Source: Sulfuriflexus mobilis (lineage in GTDB: Bacteria; Pseudomonadota; Gammaproteobacteria; AKS1). From it: DNA of 64,000 nt. Of the stretch, positions 25,757-36,560 are shown piece after piece. The DNA is taken from positions 124,001 through 188,000 of the forward strand of contig NZ_AP018725.1 in NCBI RefSeq assembly GCF_003967195.1, given 5' to 3'. Made by a program: the position numbers and the translations under genes. The first letter of the stretch is position 1. Each line of letters begins with the position of its first letter. The notes beneath the pieces were generated by a model. It was not told the origin of the DNA. It searched no databases and saw only the letters and a program-made list of their open reading frames with translations.

Positions 25757-27016
25757 TTAACTGCGCTTCATCGAATCAAAGAATTCGGCATTGGTTTTGG
25801 TCGCCTTTAACTTATCGAGCAGGAATTCACTGGCAGCGGTGTCCTCCATTGGATGCAGTAGTTTGCGCAGGATCCACAGTTTCTGTAGTTCAGCCGCATC
25901 CGTGAGCAGTTCCTCGCGGCGCGTGCCGGAGCGGTTCAGGTTGATGGCCGGGTAAACGCGTTTCTCGGCAATGTTGCGGTCGAGGTGCAGTTCCATGTTA
26001 CCCGTGCCCTTGAACTCTTCGTAGATCACATCGTCCATACGCGAGCCGGTCTCGACCAGCGCGGTGGCGAGGATGGTCAGTGAACCGCCTTCCTCGATGT
26101 TACGCGCGGCGCCGAAGAAACGCTTCGGCCGCTGCAGGGCGTTGGCATCGACACCACCGGTCAGTACCTTGCCGGATGAAGGCACGACGGTGTTGTAGGC
26201 ACGGCCGAGACGGGTGATGGAGTCGAGCAGGATCACCACGTCTTTTTTATGTTCCACCAGGCGTTTGGCCTTCTCAATCACCATCTCGGCGACCTGTACG
26301 TGACGGCTGGCCGGTTCATCAAAGGTCGAGGAGACCACCTCACCGCGTACCGAGCGTGACATTTCAGTTACTTCTTCAGGGCGTTCGTCGATGAGCAGTA
26401 CAATCAGGTGACAGTCCGGGCACTTGGCGGTGATCGACTGGGCAATATTCATGAGCATCATGGTCTTACCGGCCTTCGGCGGCGAGACGATCAGACCGCG
26501 TTGCCCCTTACCTATCGGCGAGACCATGTCGATGACGCGGGCGGTAATGTCTTCGCTGCTGCCGTTACCAATTTCCAGCGCCAGACGTTCGTTTGGGTGC
26601 AGCGGGGTCAGGTTTTCGAACAGGACCTTGTTCTTGGCATTTTCCGGCTTGTCGAAGTTGATGTCCTGCACCTTGAGCAGGGCGAAGTAGCGTTCACCGT
26701 CTTTCGGCGGACGAATCTTGCCGGAGATGGTGTCACCGGTACGCAGGTTAAAGCGTCGAATCTGACTCGGTGAGACGTAGATATCGTCCGGGCCGGCAAG
26801 GTAGGAACTGTCGGCGGAACGCAGGAAGCCAAAGCCATCCTGAAGGATTTCGAGGACACCATCACCATAGATATCTTCGCCGCTTTTTGCGTGAGCCTTG
26901 AGAATGGCAAAGATGATGTCTTGTTTACGCGAGCGGGCCATGCCTTCGACTTTCATTTCTTGTGCCATGGCAACAAGTTCGGCGGCGGATTTTTGCTTGA
27001 GTTCGGTCAGGTTCAT
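25757..27016 (-). CDS. rho: Transcription termination factor Rho
   Basis: Rho is the hexameric RNA helicase that ends transcription. The 419-residue protein has the RNA-binding cold-shock-like domain (DGFGFLRS near 60-67), Walker A in PPKAGKT, Walker [11 protein letters not shown] and the R-loop/Q-loop region. The start at 27016 (MNLTELKQK) is the family start. A Rho-binding antiterminator gene (rof) also lies in this window at 62.5 kb. Confidence 0.97.
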   Translation of the reverse strand: MNLTELKQKSAAELVAMAQEMKVEGMARSRKQDIIFAILKAHAKSGEDIYGDGVLEILQDGFGFLRSADSSYLAGPDDIYVSPSQIRRFNLRTGDTISGKIRPPKDGERYFALLKVQDINFDKPENAKNKVLFENLTPLHPNERLALEIGNGSSEDITARVIDMVSPIGKGQRGLIVSPPKAGKTMMLMNIAQSITAKCPDCHLIVLLIDERPEEVTEMSRSVRGEVVSSTFDEPASRHVQVAEMVIEKAKRLVEHKKDVVILLDSITRLGRAYNTVVPSSGKVLTGGVDANALQRPKRFFGAARNIEEGGSLTILATALVETGSRMDDVIYEEFKGTGNMELHLDRNIAEKRVYPAINLNRSGTRREELLTDAAELQKLWILRKLLHPMEDTAASEFLLDKLKATKTNAEFFDSMKRS

Positions 27017-27248
27017 GATGTTTTCAGATTGGTTTGAGGGAGGGTGGTTAGCGAGATTTGAACGATCCAGATACAGACCGGACACGCCAAGCCCTCGACG
27101 TGTTGGTTTAAGGGTTTTAAGGTTAGGTTAAATCAGTTCGTTATTAGGGTTGTCGGGGCAGGCCGGTAATGAGAAAAAGGCTCAGGCGAAATTTATAGGG
27201 TATTTCTACGCCATGCGTTTCCGACGCCTGTAACACTAGCACCAAATA

Positions 27249-27281
27249 CCGGGCGCGTCCAGAAACACAGTGCGCGCCCGG
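27249..27281 (-). terminator. Hairpin downstream of trxA
   Basis: CCGGGCGCG and CGCGCCCGG form a strong 9-bp stem with a 15-base loop just after the trxA stop. There is no proper T tract in the minus direction, so it may stabilise the 3' end or act with Rho. Confidence 0.45.
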
Positions 27282-27286
27282 GTTAT

Positions 27287-27613
27287 TCAGATGTTGCTGT
27301 CAATAAAGGCTGTCAGTTGTGACTTGGATACAGCCCCCACCTTCGTCGCTTCGACGTTGCCGCCCTTGAAAATCATCAGGGTCGGAATACCACGGATACC
27401 ATATTTAGGTGGCGTCCCAGGGTTTTCATCGATATTGAGTTTGGTAATGGTGATCTTGCCGGCATATTCCTCACAGATCTCATCGAGGATCGGCGCGATC
27501 ATCTTGCATGGACCACACCAGTCTGCCCAGTAGTCTACGAGTACAGGGCCTTCGGCGTTAATGACGCTGGCCTCAAAGGTGTCGTCTGTAACATGAACGA
27601 TACTGTCGCTCAA
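27287..27613 (-). CDS. trxA: Thioredoxin 1
   Basis: The 108-residue disulfide reductase has the WCGPC active site (32-36) and the cis-Pro loop RGIPTL. The start codon is TTG at 27611-27613, backed by a full GGAGG ribosome site 7 bases upstream, and it gives [11 protein letters not shown], the usual TrxA N terminus. trxA lies between rho and the divergent rhlB, as in other gammaproteobacteria. Confidence 0.97.
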   Translation of the reverse strand: MSDSIVHVTDDTFEASVINAEGPVLVDYWADWCGPCKMIAPILDEICEEYAGKITITKLNIDENPGTPPKYGIRGIPTLMIFKGGNVEATKVGAVSKSQLTAFIDSNI

Positions 27614-27772
27614 AACCTTGCCTCCAATTCTTATTTAAAGATATCTGTTTATGGTGTTCTGCCGGATGGGCAGTTATCGGGGTGTTGTTTATTCTCTGAA
27701 TAAGATTTGAGCCTAATCAGTTCGGTATTGCAAGCCCCATGACGGCTTTAATTCTGCTATGCTCCTTTCCCC

Positions 27773-29068
27773 ATGAGTGATACACACCTGACAGAAACAC
27801 AGTTTTCTTCTTTCGAACTGCCCGCGGAACTCCTGCAAGGTCTTGATGATGCAGGCTTTTCATATTGTACGCCGATCCAGGAAAAGACCCTGCCGCTTGC
27901 TCTGGCCGGGCAGGATGTGGCCGGCCAGGCACAAACCGGTACCGGTAAAACCGCCGCATTTTTATTGGCGACCATGACGGTTTTGTTGCGCAAGCACGCC
28001 TCCGGCAAGCGCAAGCCAAACCAGCCGCGGGCACTGATCCTCGCGCCGACACGTGAACTCGCCATCCAGATCCACAAGGATGCCGAACAGCTTGGCAAGC
28101 ATACCGGTCTGAAGCTGGCGCTGGCCTATGGCGGCACCGGTTACGAAACCCAGAAACAGACCATTGAAGAGGGTTGCGATATCCTTATCGGTACGCCGGG
28201 GCGCATCATCGATTATTTCAAGCAGCATGTCTTTAACCTGCAGGAAACGCAGGTGGTGGTGCTGGACGAGGCCGATCGTATGTTCGACCTCGGTTTTATC
28301 AAGGACATCCGTTACCTGTTGCGGCATACACCGAAGCCGGAAAAACGCCTGGGTCTGTTGTTCTCGGCAACCCTCTCTCATCGCGTCATGGAGCTGGCCT
28401 ACGAGCACATGAACCGCCCGGAAAGCGTGGTGATCGAGGCCGAGACAATGACGGCGGATAAGGTGACACAGCTGGTTTATCACACCGCCAACGAGGAAAA
28501 GATCCCTTTATTGCTGGGGTTGATGAAGAGCATGGACCCGAGCCGTTCTATCGTCTTCACCAATACCAAGCGTGCCGCTGAGCGGGTCTGGGGTTTCCTT
28601 GAGGGTAATGGCATCGGTGCAGGTATCCTCTCCGGCGATGTGCCGCAGACAAAGCGTCAGAGCCTGTTAAATGATTTTACCGAGGGTAGATTGCCCGTGC
28701 TGGTGGCGACCGATGTCGCGGCGCGCGGCCTGCATATCCCGGGTGTCAGCCATGTCTTCAATTTCGATCTGCCGGATCAATGCGAGGACTATGTGCACCG
28801 TATTGGCCGAACTGCGCGTGCCGGCGAGTCCGGTGACGCCATCAGTTTTGCCTGCGAGACCTATGCCTTTAACCTCATGGATATCGAGGAGTATCTCGGG
28901 CATAAACTGCCGGTAGGCTATGTCGATGCCAGTCTCCTGGTTGAGCCGAAACCGATGGTAAGGCTCGAGCGCAAACCCCTGCCGAATCGTCATGGCAAGC
29001 CCGGTGCAGGCGGAAAGCCGCACCGTAGTCGTGGCGGGCCGCGCAGGTCGGGCCAGCGAAGCTCGTGA
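27773..29068 (+). CDS. rhlB: ATP-dependent RNA helicase RhlB
   Basis: RhlB is the DEAD-box helicase of the RNA degradosome. The 431-residue protein shows the Q motif ([16 protein letters not shown]), motif [13 protein letters not shown] ([10 protein letters not shown]), SAT and the motif [13 protein letters not shown] basic, glycine-rich C-terminal tail follows. It is divergent from trxA. Confidence 0.94.
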   Translation: MSDTHLTETQFSSFELPAELLQGLDDAGFSYCTPIQEKTLPLALAGQDVAGQAQTGTGKTAAFLLATMTVLLRKHASGKRKPNQPRALILAPTRELAIQIHKDAEQLGKHTGLKLALAYGGTGYETQKQTIEEGCDILIGTPGRIIDYFKQHVFNLQETQVVVLDEADRMFDLGFIKDIRYLLRHTPKPEKRLGLLFSATLSHRVMELAYEHMNRPESVVIEAETMTADKVTQLVYHTANEEKIPLLLGLMKSMDPSRSIVFTNTKRAAERVWGFLEGNGIGAGILSGDVPQTKRQSLLNDFTEGRLPVLVATDVAARGLHIPGVSHVFNFDLPDQCEDYVHRIGRTARAGESGDAISFACETYAFNLMDIEEYLGHKLPVGYVDASLLVEPKPMVRLERKPLPNRHGKPGAGGKPHRSRGGPRRSGQRSS

Positions 29069-29141
29069 CCGCGGTGCAAAACCGCAACGAATAGCGTTTT
29101 ACCCCCCTCATAAAGCTGCTATTATCAAACACATACAAAGG

Positions 29142-29168
29142 AAATCGGGAATGATTCCCGATTTTTTT
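29142..29168 (+). terminator. Intrinsic terminator of rhlB
   Basis: AAATCGGGAA-TGA-TTCCCGATTT followed by TTTT separates rhlB from the gsp operon. Confidence 0.85.
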
Positions 29169-29199
29169 GACACAAAATCACTATCTTTGCTGACGGATT

Positions 29200-29727
29200 A
29201 TGGCCGAAGGATTACGGAAAATAGCCAGTCGCCTCGGGGGGCGCCAGCTGGCATGGGCAGTGAACCTGCTGCTGCTGCTATTGCTGGCGCAGACCATCAT
29301 GGGGGCGCTCGGGCAACGCAAGGCCTCGACCGTGGTACACAACCCGGTCCAGCCAGCGCGCCCGGCAGCGCCACAACACGGACCCTCGGCGCAACAGTTG
29401 GCACAACAGATCGCCAATTGGCATTTGTTCGGCAATGCCGGACTCGTGGCCGTGAGCAAGGGCCCGACCGTCGCACCCGAGACCAAGTTGAACCTGTTAC
29501 TGCGTGGCGTGATCGCCTCGCCCGAGCAGGTCAACGCCGTCGCGATAGTCGCCGATGGCAATAAGGCCGAGGACAAGGCCTATGGCATTGGCGACAGTTT
29601 GCCAGGTGGTGCAGAAGTAAAAGAAATATACAGTGACAGGGTTATTATCGAGTACCGTGGTCGAGCCGAGACCCTGACCCTGCGCAGAAAATTACTCAGT
29701 AATGAAGAGTTCACAATAAAAAACTGA
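29200..29727 (+). CDS. gspC: Type II secretion system protein GspC
   Basis: GspC connects the inner-membrane platform to the GspD secretin. The 175-residue chain has a short cytoplasmic tail, one transmembrane helix (about 16-34), a linker and the HR domain (NWHLFGNAG... onward, about 75-165). It ends without a PDZ or coiled-coil module, like the short PilP-type GspC proteins. It starts the operon after the rhlB terminator. Confidence 0.88.
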   Translation: MAEGLRKIASRLGGRQLAWAVNLLLLLLLAQTIMGALGQRKASTVVHNPVQPARPAAPQHGPSAQQLAQQIANWHLFGNAGLVAVSKGPTVAPETKLNLLLRGVIASPEQVNAVAIVADGNKAEDKAYGIGDSLPGGAEVKEIYSDRVIIEYRGRAETLTLRRKLLSNEEFTIKN

Positions 29728-29848
29728 ATGGATGGTCGCACAGGCTGTCACGGGAGACTCTACAAGGTTTTGTCTTATCGCCGGGTTCACGGGGGGTAGG
29801 GCTGTCGCCAAAAAAGGTTGCTGGCGGTTAACTAACGGCAGGATGCGA

Positions 29849-31837
29849 ATGATAAAAACAAACAACAAGGTTTTCACGGTACTGGTGAACGGCTGTCTGT
29901 CGCTATGCGTGATGCTGGCGGTGTCGGTGACCGCCATACAGGCGGAACCGCTGGTCGATAAGGAAACCGCGGTCCTGAATATGGAAAACACCGATATCAA
30001 GACGCTGATATCGACGGTGGCTGACAAGACCGGTAAGAACTTTATTATTGACCCGCGCGTGAAGGGCAAGGTTACGGTGATCTCGCATAAACCGGTATCG
30101 CGTGACGAACTGTACCAGATATTTTTATCCATTCTTGAGGTACATGGTTTTGCCGCAGTGCCTGGCGACAAGGCGATCAAGATTGTCCCGGATGCGACGG
30201 CCAAGCAGACTGGGATCCCGACGGCCACGGCAAAATCGCCGGGCCAGGGTGATGAGCTGGTGACACGCGTGGTTAGCATTGATTATGTTAATGCCACGCA
30301 ACTGGTGCCGATCCTGCGCCCCCTGATCCCGCAACAGGGACACATGGCGGCCTTTCCCTCATCGAATGTGCTGATCGTCTCTGATCGTGCAGAAAATATT
30401 TCGCGCATCATGAAACTGATTCGTCGCATTGATCGCCCGGGAAATGAAGACGTCGAGGTGATCTCGCTACAGCATGCCTCAGCCACTGAAATGGTGCGCA
30501 TCCTTACCGCCCTCAACAAACAGAATGCGACCAAGGGCGGCCCAGAAGAGCCGGTGCTGGTGGCCGATGAGCGCACGAACAGTGTCCTGCTCAGTGGCGA
30601 CAAGGCAAACCGTTTGCGCCTGCGTGCCCTGATCACCCACCTGGATACGCCGAATGATGCCGGTGGTGATACGCAGGTGATCTATCTCAAGTATGCCGAC
30701 GCCAAATCACTGGTACCGGTATTGACCAGTGTCAGCGATAGCATCGGTGGCGGCAAGGCGAAGGCGGCAACGGCCTCAGCAACATCATCACCGGTCAATA
30801 TCCAGGCCGATGAGAATACCAATGCCCTGGTCATCACCGCGCCACCGGACCAGATGCGCTCCCTGCAGGCGGTGATCCGCCAACTGGATATCCGTCGTGC
30901 ACAGGTTCTGGTTGAGGCCGTGATCGCCGAGATATCCACGACCAAGAGTTCCGAGCTGGGTGTGCAATGGCTGGCGAATGATTTTATTCTGGGCGGCGAT
31001 AATCCGGGCGCAGTGTCACAGTTCCCGGGCAGCGGAGTCGGTATCGTCGACCTGGCCACCGACCCCACTACTGCAGTGGGTAATGGTCTGACGCTGGGCA
31101 TCGGCGATCTTGTCGGTACCAGCCGTTTCGGGGTACTGGTGCGCGCGATTGCCTCAGATGACGATACGAATGTGCTCTCCACGCCAAGCCTGGTGATGCT
31201 GGATAACGAAGAGGCCGAGATCGTCGTGGGTCAGAATGTACCGTTTGTGACCGGCACTCAACAGACCACGGGTGGCCTGGCCAATCCCTTCCAGACCATT
31301 GAACGTCAAGACGTTGGTCTGACCCTGAAGGTCAAACCGCAGATCAATGAGGGTGATGCGATTAAACTCGAGATCACCCAGGAAACATCGAGTGTTGTCA
31401 CAAACAATACTACGGGTTCCTCTGATATTATCACCAACAAGCGCTCCATCAAGACCACCGTACTGGCCGATGATGGTGATATCGTCGTGCTCGGTGGTCT
31501 GATTACCGATGACCTGGCGGAAGGGGTCTCGAAGGTACCCTTGCTTGGTGATATCCCTATCGTCGGCAATCTGTTTCGTAGCAGGACCGCGACCAAGGTC
31601 AAGCGCAATCTGATGGTCTTCCTGCACCCGGTGATCATGCGCGATGCCAAGGCCAATGCAGCCTTTACCAGTCGTAAATATAATTACATTCGAACTCAGC
31701 AAATACAGGCGAGGCAGGATGGTGTGCATCTGTTACCCGATGACGTCGCCCCGGTGCTACCGTCTTTGGATGAGTTCCTGATATTACCACCGGCATTTGA
31801 GCCAACCACACCGGTACAGCAAGGCGATGTTAACTGA
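29849..31837 (+). CDS. gspD: Type II secretion system secretin GspD
   Basis: GspD forms the outer-membrane channel for folded exoproteins. The 662-residue precursor has a signal peptide (ending near IQAEP), N0 to N3 domains (for example NFIIDPRVKGKVTV and the repeats VVSIDYVNATQLV, VISLQHASATEMV, VIYLKYADAKSLV) and the secretin core with VPLLGDIPIVGNLF. I prefer the ATG at 29849 (AGGA five bases upstream); the ATG at 29843 is also possible. It overlaps gspE by 11 bases. Confidence 0.94.
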   Translation: MIKTNNKVFTVLVNGCLSLCVMLAVSVTAIQAEPLVDKETAVLNMENTDIKTLISTVADKTGKNFIIDPRVKGKVTVISHKPVSRDELYQIFLSILEVHGFAAVPGDKAIKIVPDATAKQTGIPTATAKSPGQGDELVTRVVSIDYVNATQLVPILRPLIPQQGHMAAFPSSNVLIVSDRAENISRIMKLIRRIDRPGNEDVEVISLQHASATEMVRILTALNKQNATKGGPEEPVLVADERTNSVLLSGDKANRLRLRALITHLDTPNDAGGDTQVIYLKYADAKSLVPVLTSVSDSIGGGKAKAATASATSSPVNIQADENTNALVITAPPDQMRSLQAVIRQLDIRRAQVLVEAVIAEISTTKSSELGVQWLANDFILGGDNPGAVSQFPGSGVGIVDLATDPTTAVGNGLTLGIGDLVGTSRFGVLVRAIASDDDTNVLSTPSLVMLDNEEAEIVVGQNVPFVTGTQQTTGGLANPFQTIERQDVGLTLKVKPQINEGDAIKLEITQETSSVVTNNTTGSSDIITNKRSIKTTVLADDGDIVVLGGLITDDLAEGVSKVPLLGDIPIVGNLFRSRTATKVKRNLMVFLHPVIMRDAKANAAFTSRKYNYIRTQQIQARQDGVHLLPDDVAPVLPSLDEFLILPPAFEPTTPVQQGDVN

Positions 31838-33347
31838 AGCACTAAATGACGAGGCTGACACGGTGGATGAAATTCCCGTCACGCTGCCATCATTACCGTT
31901 TGGGTTTGCCAAGCGGCACGGTGTTTTGTTGACTGCACAAAACGTCCAGCAGTTGACCCTGACATGTCGTAACAGTGTTACGGCCACGACGCTGGCAGAG
32001 GTACGTCGTCATTTCGGTATCGCACTGAAACTCGACTTCATTAGCGATGAAGCATTCGAAGCCTTGTTACAACGTGAATATGAGCAGGGTTCGAGTGGTG
32101 CCATGAATATTATGGACGACATCGAGGGCAATGACCTGCTAAGTATTGCCCAGGACCTCCCCGAACCCGATGACCTGATGGAAGATGAAGACGATGCGCC
32201 GATCATTCGTCTCATCAATGCCCTGCTAACCGAGGCAATAAAAGAGAATGCCTCGGATATTCATATTGAACCGTTTGAGAATCGCCTCGTCGTGCGCATG
32301 CGTGTCGACGGTGTGTTGCGCGAGATACTCGAACCGAAACGGGCACTGGCACCGTTACTCGTTTCGCGTATCAAGGTGATGGCAAAACTTGATATTGCCG
32401 AGAAACGTCTGCCACAGGATGGCCGTATCTCGCTGCGGATTGCCGGACGCGCTGTCGATGTGCGTGTCTCGACGCTACCGGCTGGTGGCGGTGAGCGAGT
32501 GGTCATGCGCCTGCTCGACAAACAGGCCGGACGACTCAATCTTGAACACCTGGGGATGCCACCGCAAACGCTGAAACTGATCAATGATGTCATCCATCGC
32601 CCGCATGGCATTGTCCTGGTTACCGGCCCGACCGGTTCCGGTAAGACTACCTCGCTATATGCCATGTTGGCGTGTTTGAATGGCAAGCAAAGTAACATCA
32701 TGACCGTCGAAGACCCAATCGAGTATTACATCGATGGCATTAGCCAGATGCATGTAAACACGAAAGTGGATCTGACTTTTGCCCGCGGTCTGCGTGCCAT
32801 CCTGCGCCAGGACCCGGATATCGTCATGGTCGGTGAGATCCGTGATCTGGAAACAGCCCAGATCGCCGTGCAGGCCAGTCTCACCGGACACATGGTGTTA
32901 TCGACCCTGCATACGAATACAGCTGTCGGTGCCGTGACACGTCTGCGTGATATGGGTGTCGAGCCTTTCCTGATGTCATCAAGTCTGAATGCCGTACTGG
33001 CACAGCGGCTGGTGCGTGTCCTGTGTCCGGACTGTAAACGCCCGTATGTGGCGCAGCCCAGTGATTGTGCGGCACTCGGTATTGAGGCGGATAAGGCGCC
33101 GACACTGTATGAAGCGGTCGGTTGTCCAAATTGTAATAACATTGGTTACCGTGGCCGTATTGGTTTGTACGAGCTTGTCATCATAGATGAAACCCTGCGC
33201 GGCATGATCCATGACGGTGCCAGTGAGCAGGAAATGGAACAACAGGCACGGAAGAGTACCCAGGGTATCCGCGAGGAGGGACGTCGCCTGGTGTTAAGTG
33301 GTACCACGTCATTGGAAGACGTATTGCGGGTCACTCACGATGACTGA
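31827..33347 (+). CDS. gspE: Type II secretion ATPase GspE
   Basis: GspE powers pseudopilus assembly. The 506-residue protein has an N-terminal GspL-binding domain, Walker A GPTGSGKTT, the Asp box and Walker B (DPDIVMVGEIRD), the His box (STLHTN) and the zinc-binding CM domain with CPDC and CPNC pairs. The ATG at 31827 gives MLTEALNDEA; an upstream in-frame TTG lies inside gspD. Confidence 0.95.
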   Translation: MLTEALNDEADTVDEIPVTLPSLPFGFAKRHGVLLTAQNVQQLTLTCRNSVTATTLAEVRRHFGIALKLDFISDEAFEALLQREYEQGSSGAMNIMDDIEGNDLLSIAQDLPEPDDLMEDEDDAPIIRLINALLTEAIKENASDIHIEPFENRLVVRMRVDGVLREILEPKRALAPLLVSRIKVMAKLDIAEKRLPQDGRISLRIAGRAVDVRVSTLPAGGGERVVMRLLDKQAGRLNLEHLGMPPQTLKLINDVIHRPHGIVLVTGPTGSGKTTSLYAMLACLNGKQSNIMTVEDPIEYYIDGISQMHVNTKVDLTFARGLRAILRQDPDIVMVGEIRDLETAQIAVQASLTGHMVLSTLHTNTAVGAVTRLRDMGVEPFLMSSSLNAVLAQRLVRVLCPDCKRPYVAQPSDCAALGIEADKAPTLYEAVGCPNCNNIGYRGRIGLYELVIIDETLRGMIHDGASEQEMEQQARKSTQGIREEGRRLVLSGTTSLEDVLRVTHDD

Positions 33348-33373
33348 GCAAGCGAGCCTGGATTGTCAACGCT

Positions 33374-34585
33374 ATGAGTGCCTTTGAATTTACCGCGCTG
33401 GATGCAGCAGGCAGTACCCGCAAGGGTGTGCTGGAGGGTGATAGCCCTCGGCAAATTCGTCAACAGCTACGTGATCGTGGTCTTAGCCCGTTAAATGTTG
33501 AAGAGGTGCGCCAGCGCGAGTCGCGTCGTGGTACAAAACGCGGTGGGCGCGGTATCAGTGCCACTGACCTGGCCCTGTTTACACGCCAGTTAGCGACCTT
33601 GCTCGAGGCGGGTTTGCCACTGGAAGAATCGCTGCACGCAGTGGGCAGGCAAACAGAAAAGCCCCGTATGCAAAATACGATTCTGGCGGCGCGGTCACGT
33701 ATCAAGGAAGGTCATAGCCTGGCTGATGCGCTGGGAGATTTCCCGAATATCTTTCCTGAACTGTACCGGGCCACGGTAGCGGCCGGTGAACAGACCGGCC
33801 ACCTTGAGGTGGTGTTATCACGCCTGGCCGATTACACCGAAAACCGACAGGCCCTGATTCAGTCCATATCACAGGCATTGATCTACCCGGCGGTACTTAC
33901 CTTTACGGCATTGGCAGTGGTGACCCTGTTGCTCGGTTACGTGGTACCGCAGGTGGTACAGGTCTTTACCGATATTGGTCAGACCCTGCCATGGCTGACC
34001 CGTGCGCTGATCGCCACCAGTGATTTTGTCCGGAACTTTGGACTGTTCGTGGTGGGCTTATTAATTGCGGCGGCTTATGGCTGGAAGCGTTTGTTACGCA
34101 ATGAGGTCATACATACTCGTTATGATGCCTTGCTGTTACGCCTGCCCCTGATCCGTCGATTGGTGCAAGGTGTAAACACCGCACGTTTTGCCCGTACCTT
34201 CAGCATCCTGACTTCAAGCGGCGTCCCCATTCTTGAGGGCATGCGGATCAGCGCCAACGTAATGGCCAACCGCCCTATGCGCAAGGCGGTAGAACAGGCG
34301 ACGGCTCGTGTACGCGAAGGCAGCAGCCTGCAACAGGCCCTGGACAAGAGTGCCTGTTTTCCACCAATGGTCATTCACCTGATCGGCAGTGGCGAAACCA
34401 GTGGCCGTCTCGAGGATATGCTGGATCGCGCGGCACAGAATCAGGAACGCGAACTGGAAAATCGTATCAATTTATTGATGAAGATATTTGAGCCCGCACT
34501 GATCCTGGTCATGGGCGCGGTCGTATTGATGATTGTACTGGCGATTTTGTTACCCATTTTCGATTTGAACCAGTTAGTCAAATAA
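33374..34585 (+). CDS. gspF: Type II secretion platform protein GspF
   Basis: This 403-residue inner-membrane protein has two homologous cytoplasmic helical domains (about 65-165 and 265-370, the second containing GSGETSGRLEDML). Three transmembrane segments lie near 165-190, 220-240 and 375-397. It is the rotor or platform that GspE drives. Confidence 0.94.
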   Translation: MSAFEFTALDAAGSTRKGVLEGDSPRQIRQQLRDRGLSPLNVEEVRQRESRRGTKRGGRGISATDLALFTRQLATLLEAGLPLEESLHAVGRQTEKPRMQNTILAARSRIKEGHSLADALGDFPNIFPELYRATVAAGEQTGHLEVVLSRLADYTENRQALIQSISQALIYPAVLTFTALAVVTLLLGYVVPQVVQVFTDIGQTLPWLTRALIATSDFVRNFGLFVVGLLIAAAYGWKRLLRNEVIHTRYDALLLRLPLIRRLVQGVNTARFARTFSILTSSGVPILEGMRISANVMANRPMRKAVEQATARVREGSSLQQALDKSACFPPMVIHLIGSGETSGRLEDMLDRAAQNQERELENRINLLMKIFEPALILVMGAVVLMIVLAILLPIFDLNQLVK

Positions 34586-34605
34586 GCAGATAAAGGCACA
34601 AGGTA

Positions 34606-35043
34606 ATGACTATGAAGCAAGGCAACAAACAAAGACGTGAGGCGGGTTTCACCCTGATCGAGGTCATGGTGGTCGTGGTTATCCTCGGCATTCTGGCATC
34701 CGTTGTCGTGGTACGTGTGATCGATAAGCCGGATGAGGCGCGTATCACCAAGGCACGACAGGATATCCTCGCCCTTGAGGGAGCCCTAGGTTTCTACAAA
34801 CTCGATAACCATGTCTACCCGTCAACCGACGAGGGCATTGAGGCGCTGGTCAACAAGCCAAGTTCCGCACGTAACTGGAAACAGGGCGGTTATGTCGCGC
34901 GCCTGCCGAAAGACCCCTGGAATACACCGTACCAGTACCTGAACCCGGGTGTGCATGGTGCCATCGATATCTATTCGCTCGGCGCCGATAAACAGCCCGG
35001 TGGTGAAGGTCTGAATGCCGATATCGGTAACTGGGACCTCTGA
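34606..35043 (+). CDS. gspG: Major pseudopilin GspG
   Basis: The 145-residue prepilin has the leader cleaved before FTLIEVMVVVVILGILAS, with G-F at the junction and E5. The C-terminal part shows the calcium-site and YxxDPW-type signature of GspG (LPKDPWNTPYQYLNPG, DIYSLGADKQPGGEG). It lies 20 bases after gspF. Confidence 0.95.
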   Translation: MTMKQGNKQRREAGFTLIEVMVVVVILGILASVVVVRVIDKPDEARITKARQDILALEGALGFYKLDNHVYPSTDEGIEALVNKPSSARNWKQGGYVARLPKDPWNTPYQYLNPGVHGAIDIYSLGADKQPGGEGLNADIGNWDL

Positions 35044-35057
35044 GAAATATTTCGGCG

Positions 35058-35564
35058 ATGAAATCACGCCTGACAGGTTTTACCTTACTCGAGTTACTCG
35101 TCGTACTGGTAATCGTCGGCATCACAATGAGCTTTGCGGTGTTGTCACTCGGCCTGCGTAGCGATAAAGATATTGTATTGGAAGAATCACGGCGGCTTAC
35201 GGCTTTAATGCAGTTGGCCAGTGAAGAGGCGGTTGTGCAAGGCCGTGAACTGGCCATGCAATTTGACGGGCCGGATTATCGTTTCCTGGTACTGGATAAT
35301 AAAAACAAATGGCAGGCCATCGAGGAAGATGAAGTATTACGTGAGCGTAGTTTACCTGATGGCCTACAGGCAGAGCTGGTTGTAGAGGGTCTCGGCAAGA
35401 CCAGTGCGACCTCTACCGGCCAGCTGATTTATTTTTATAGCAGTGGTGAAGTCAGTCCGTTCCAGTTAAGCCTACAGGACAGCCAGCGTAAATATCTTTA
35501 TACCATCAATGGCGATGCACAGGGTCTGATCCAACATGCCGAGGATGATCGTTATGCCGGTTAG
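35058..35564 (+). CDS. gspH: Minor pseudopilin GspH
   Basis: The 168-residue protein begins MKSRLTG-FTLLELLVVLVIVGI, a short prepilin leader followed by the hydrophobic helix, and has a beta-rich C-terminal domain. Its position between gspG and gspI identifies it. The 3' end overlaps the gspI start by 11 bases. Confidence 0.9.
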   Translation: MKSRLTGFTLLELLVVLVIVGITMSFAVLSLGLRSDKDIVLEESRRLTALMQLASEEAVVQGRELAMQFDGPDYRFLVLDNKNKWQAIEEDEVLRERSLPDGLQAELVVEGLGKTSATSTGQLIYFYSSGEVSPFQLSLQDSQRKYLYTINGDAQGLIQHAEDDRYAG

Positions 35565-35928
35565 GCGGGGTAGCGAGCAGGGAATGACCCTGATCGAGGT
35601 ACTGGTCGCGCTGGTGATTGTGGCGATTGCCCTGGCAGCGGTGATCCGAAGTGTTAATGCGGGAGTGGTGAATACCGATTACCTTAAGCAGCGCAACATT
35701 GCCCATTGGGTGGCGATGAATTATGCCAGCGAGCTGCAATTGCAACTCAGCACGGCGAAGGCCAATGGCCAGCATGAAATCGAGATGGCGGGGCAGACCT
35801 GGCAGCTGCAGAGTAAGGCCAGCCAGACGGCGGATAGTGACATACTGCGGGTTGAGATACGCGTTAAAAAAGACGGTGATGCCGAGTCGAGTCTAGCCAG
35901 CCTGATTACTTACGTGGCTAAACCCTGA
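35554..35928 (+). CDS. gspI: Minor pseudopilin GspI
   Basis: The 124-residue product has the prepilin junction SEQG-MTLIEVLVALVIVAIALA. The ATG at 35554 has GAGG 9 bases upstream inside gspH. The ATG at 35545 directly abuts that GAGG and is less likely. GspI, J and K form the pseudopilus tip. Confidence 0.9.
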   Translation: MPVRRGSEQGMTLIEVLVALVIVAIALAAVIRSVNAGVVNTDYLKQRNIAHWVAMNYASELQLQLSTAKANGQHEIEMAGQTWQLQSKASQTADSDILRVEIRVKKDGDAESSLASLITYVAKP

Positions 35929-36560
35929 TGTGTAGTACAAGACAGGCGGGTCTGACCCTGATCGAACTTTTGGTCGCGGTGGCGATTTTTTCCCTGCTCG
36001 CGGCATTGTCGTACGGTGGGCTGGTCAATGTACTCGATTCGCGCCGCGCCGTGGATGTGGAGTCGCAACGGCTGGCGACCTTGCAGCGTGCCTTTTTGCG
36101 TATCGGCCGGGATCTCGAGCAGGCTGCACCGCGTGCGATCCGGGATGCCTTCGGTGATCAACAGCCGGCACTGCATAACCAGGTGGATAGCTACGAGGGC
36201 ATGCAAACCGTCATCGAGCTGAGCGTCGCCGGGCGCAGGACCTTGCCCGGTGAAACCAGAGGCAGCTTACAACGTATCAGTTATGTATTACGCGGGGATG
36301 CCTTGCTGCGCTTAAGCTGGCCGGTACTGGATCGTGCACAGGATACGACGGCGCACGAATCAAGCTTGCTGGATGGGGTTGAAGACCTGCAACTGCGCTA
36401 CCTGACAGAGGACGGTGACTGGCTGACACAGTGGCCACCTGTGGCCAGCGCAACACCAGCAGTGGCGGCCTTGCCGCCAGCCTTACCGAGGGCGATTGAG
36501 TTAAATATAGAACTTAAACACTGGGGCAGCCTGCGCCGACTTTACCGGGTGGCAGGATGA
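35928..36560 (+). CDS. gspJ: Minor pseudopilin GspJ
   Basis: The 210-residue protein begins MCSTRQAG-LTLIELLVAVAIFSLLA and has the family's SLLDGVEDLQLRYL segment. Its ATG overlaps the gspI stop (TGATG). Confidence 0.91.
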   Translation: MCSTRQAGLTLIELLVAVAIFSLLAALSYGGLVNVLDSRRAVDVESQRLATLQRAFLRIGRDLEQAAPRAIRDAFGDQQPALHNQVDSYEGMQTVIELSVAGRRTLPGETRGSLQRISYVLRGDALLRLSWPVLDRAQDTTAHESSLLDGVEDLQLRYLTEDGDWLTQWPPVASATPAVAALPPALPRAIELNIELKHWGSLRRLYRVAG

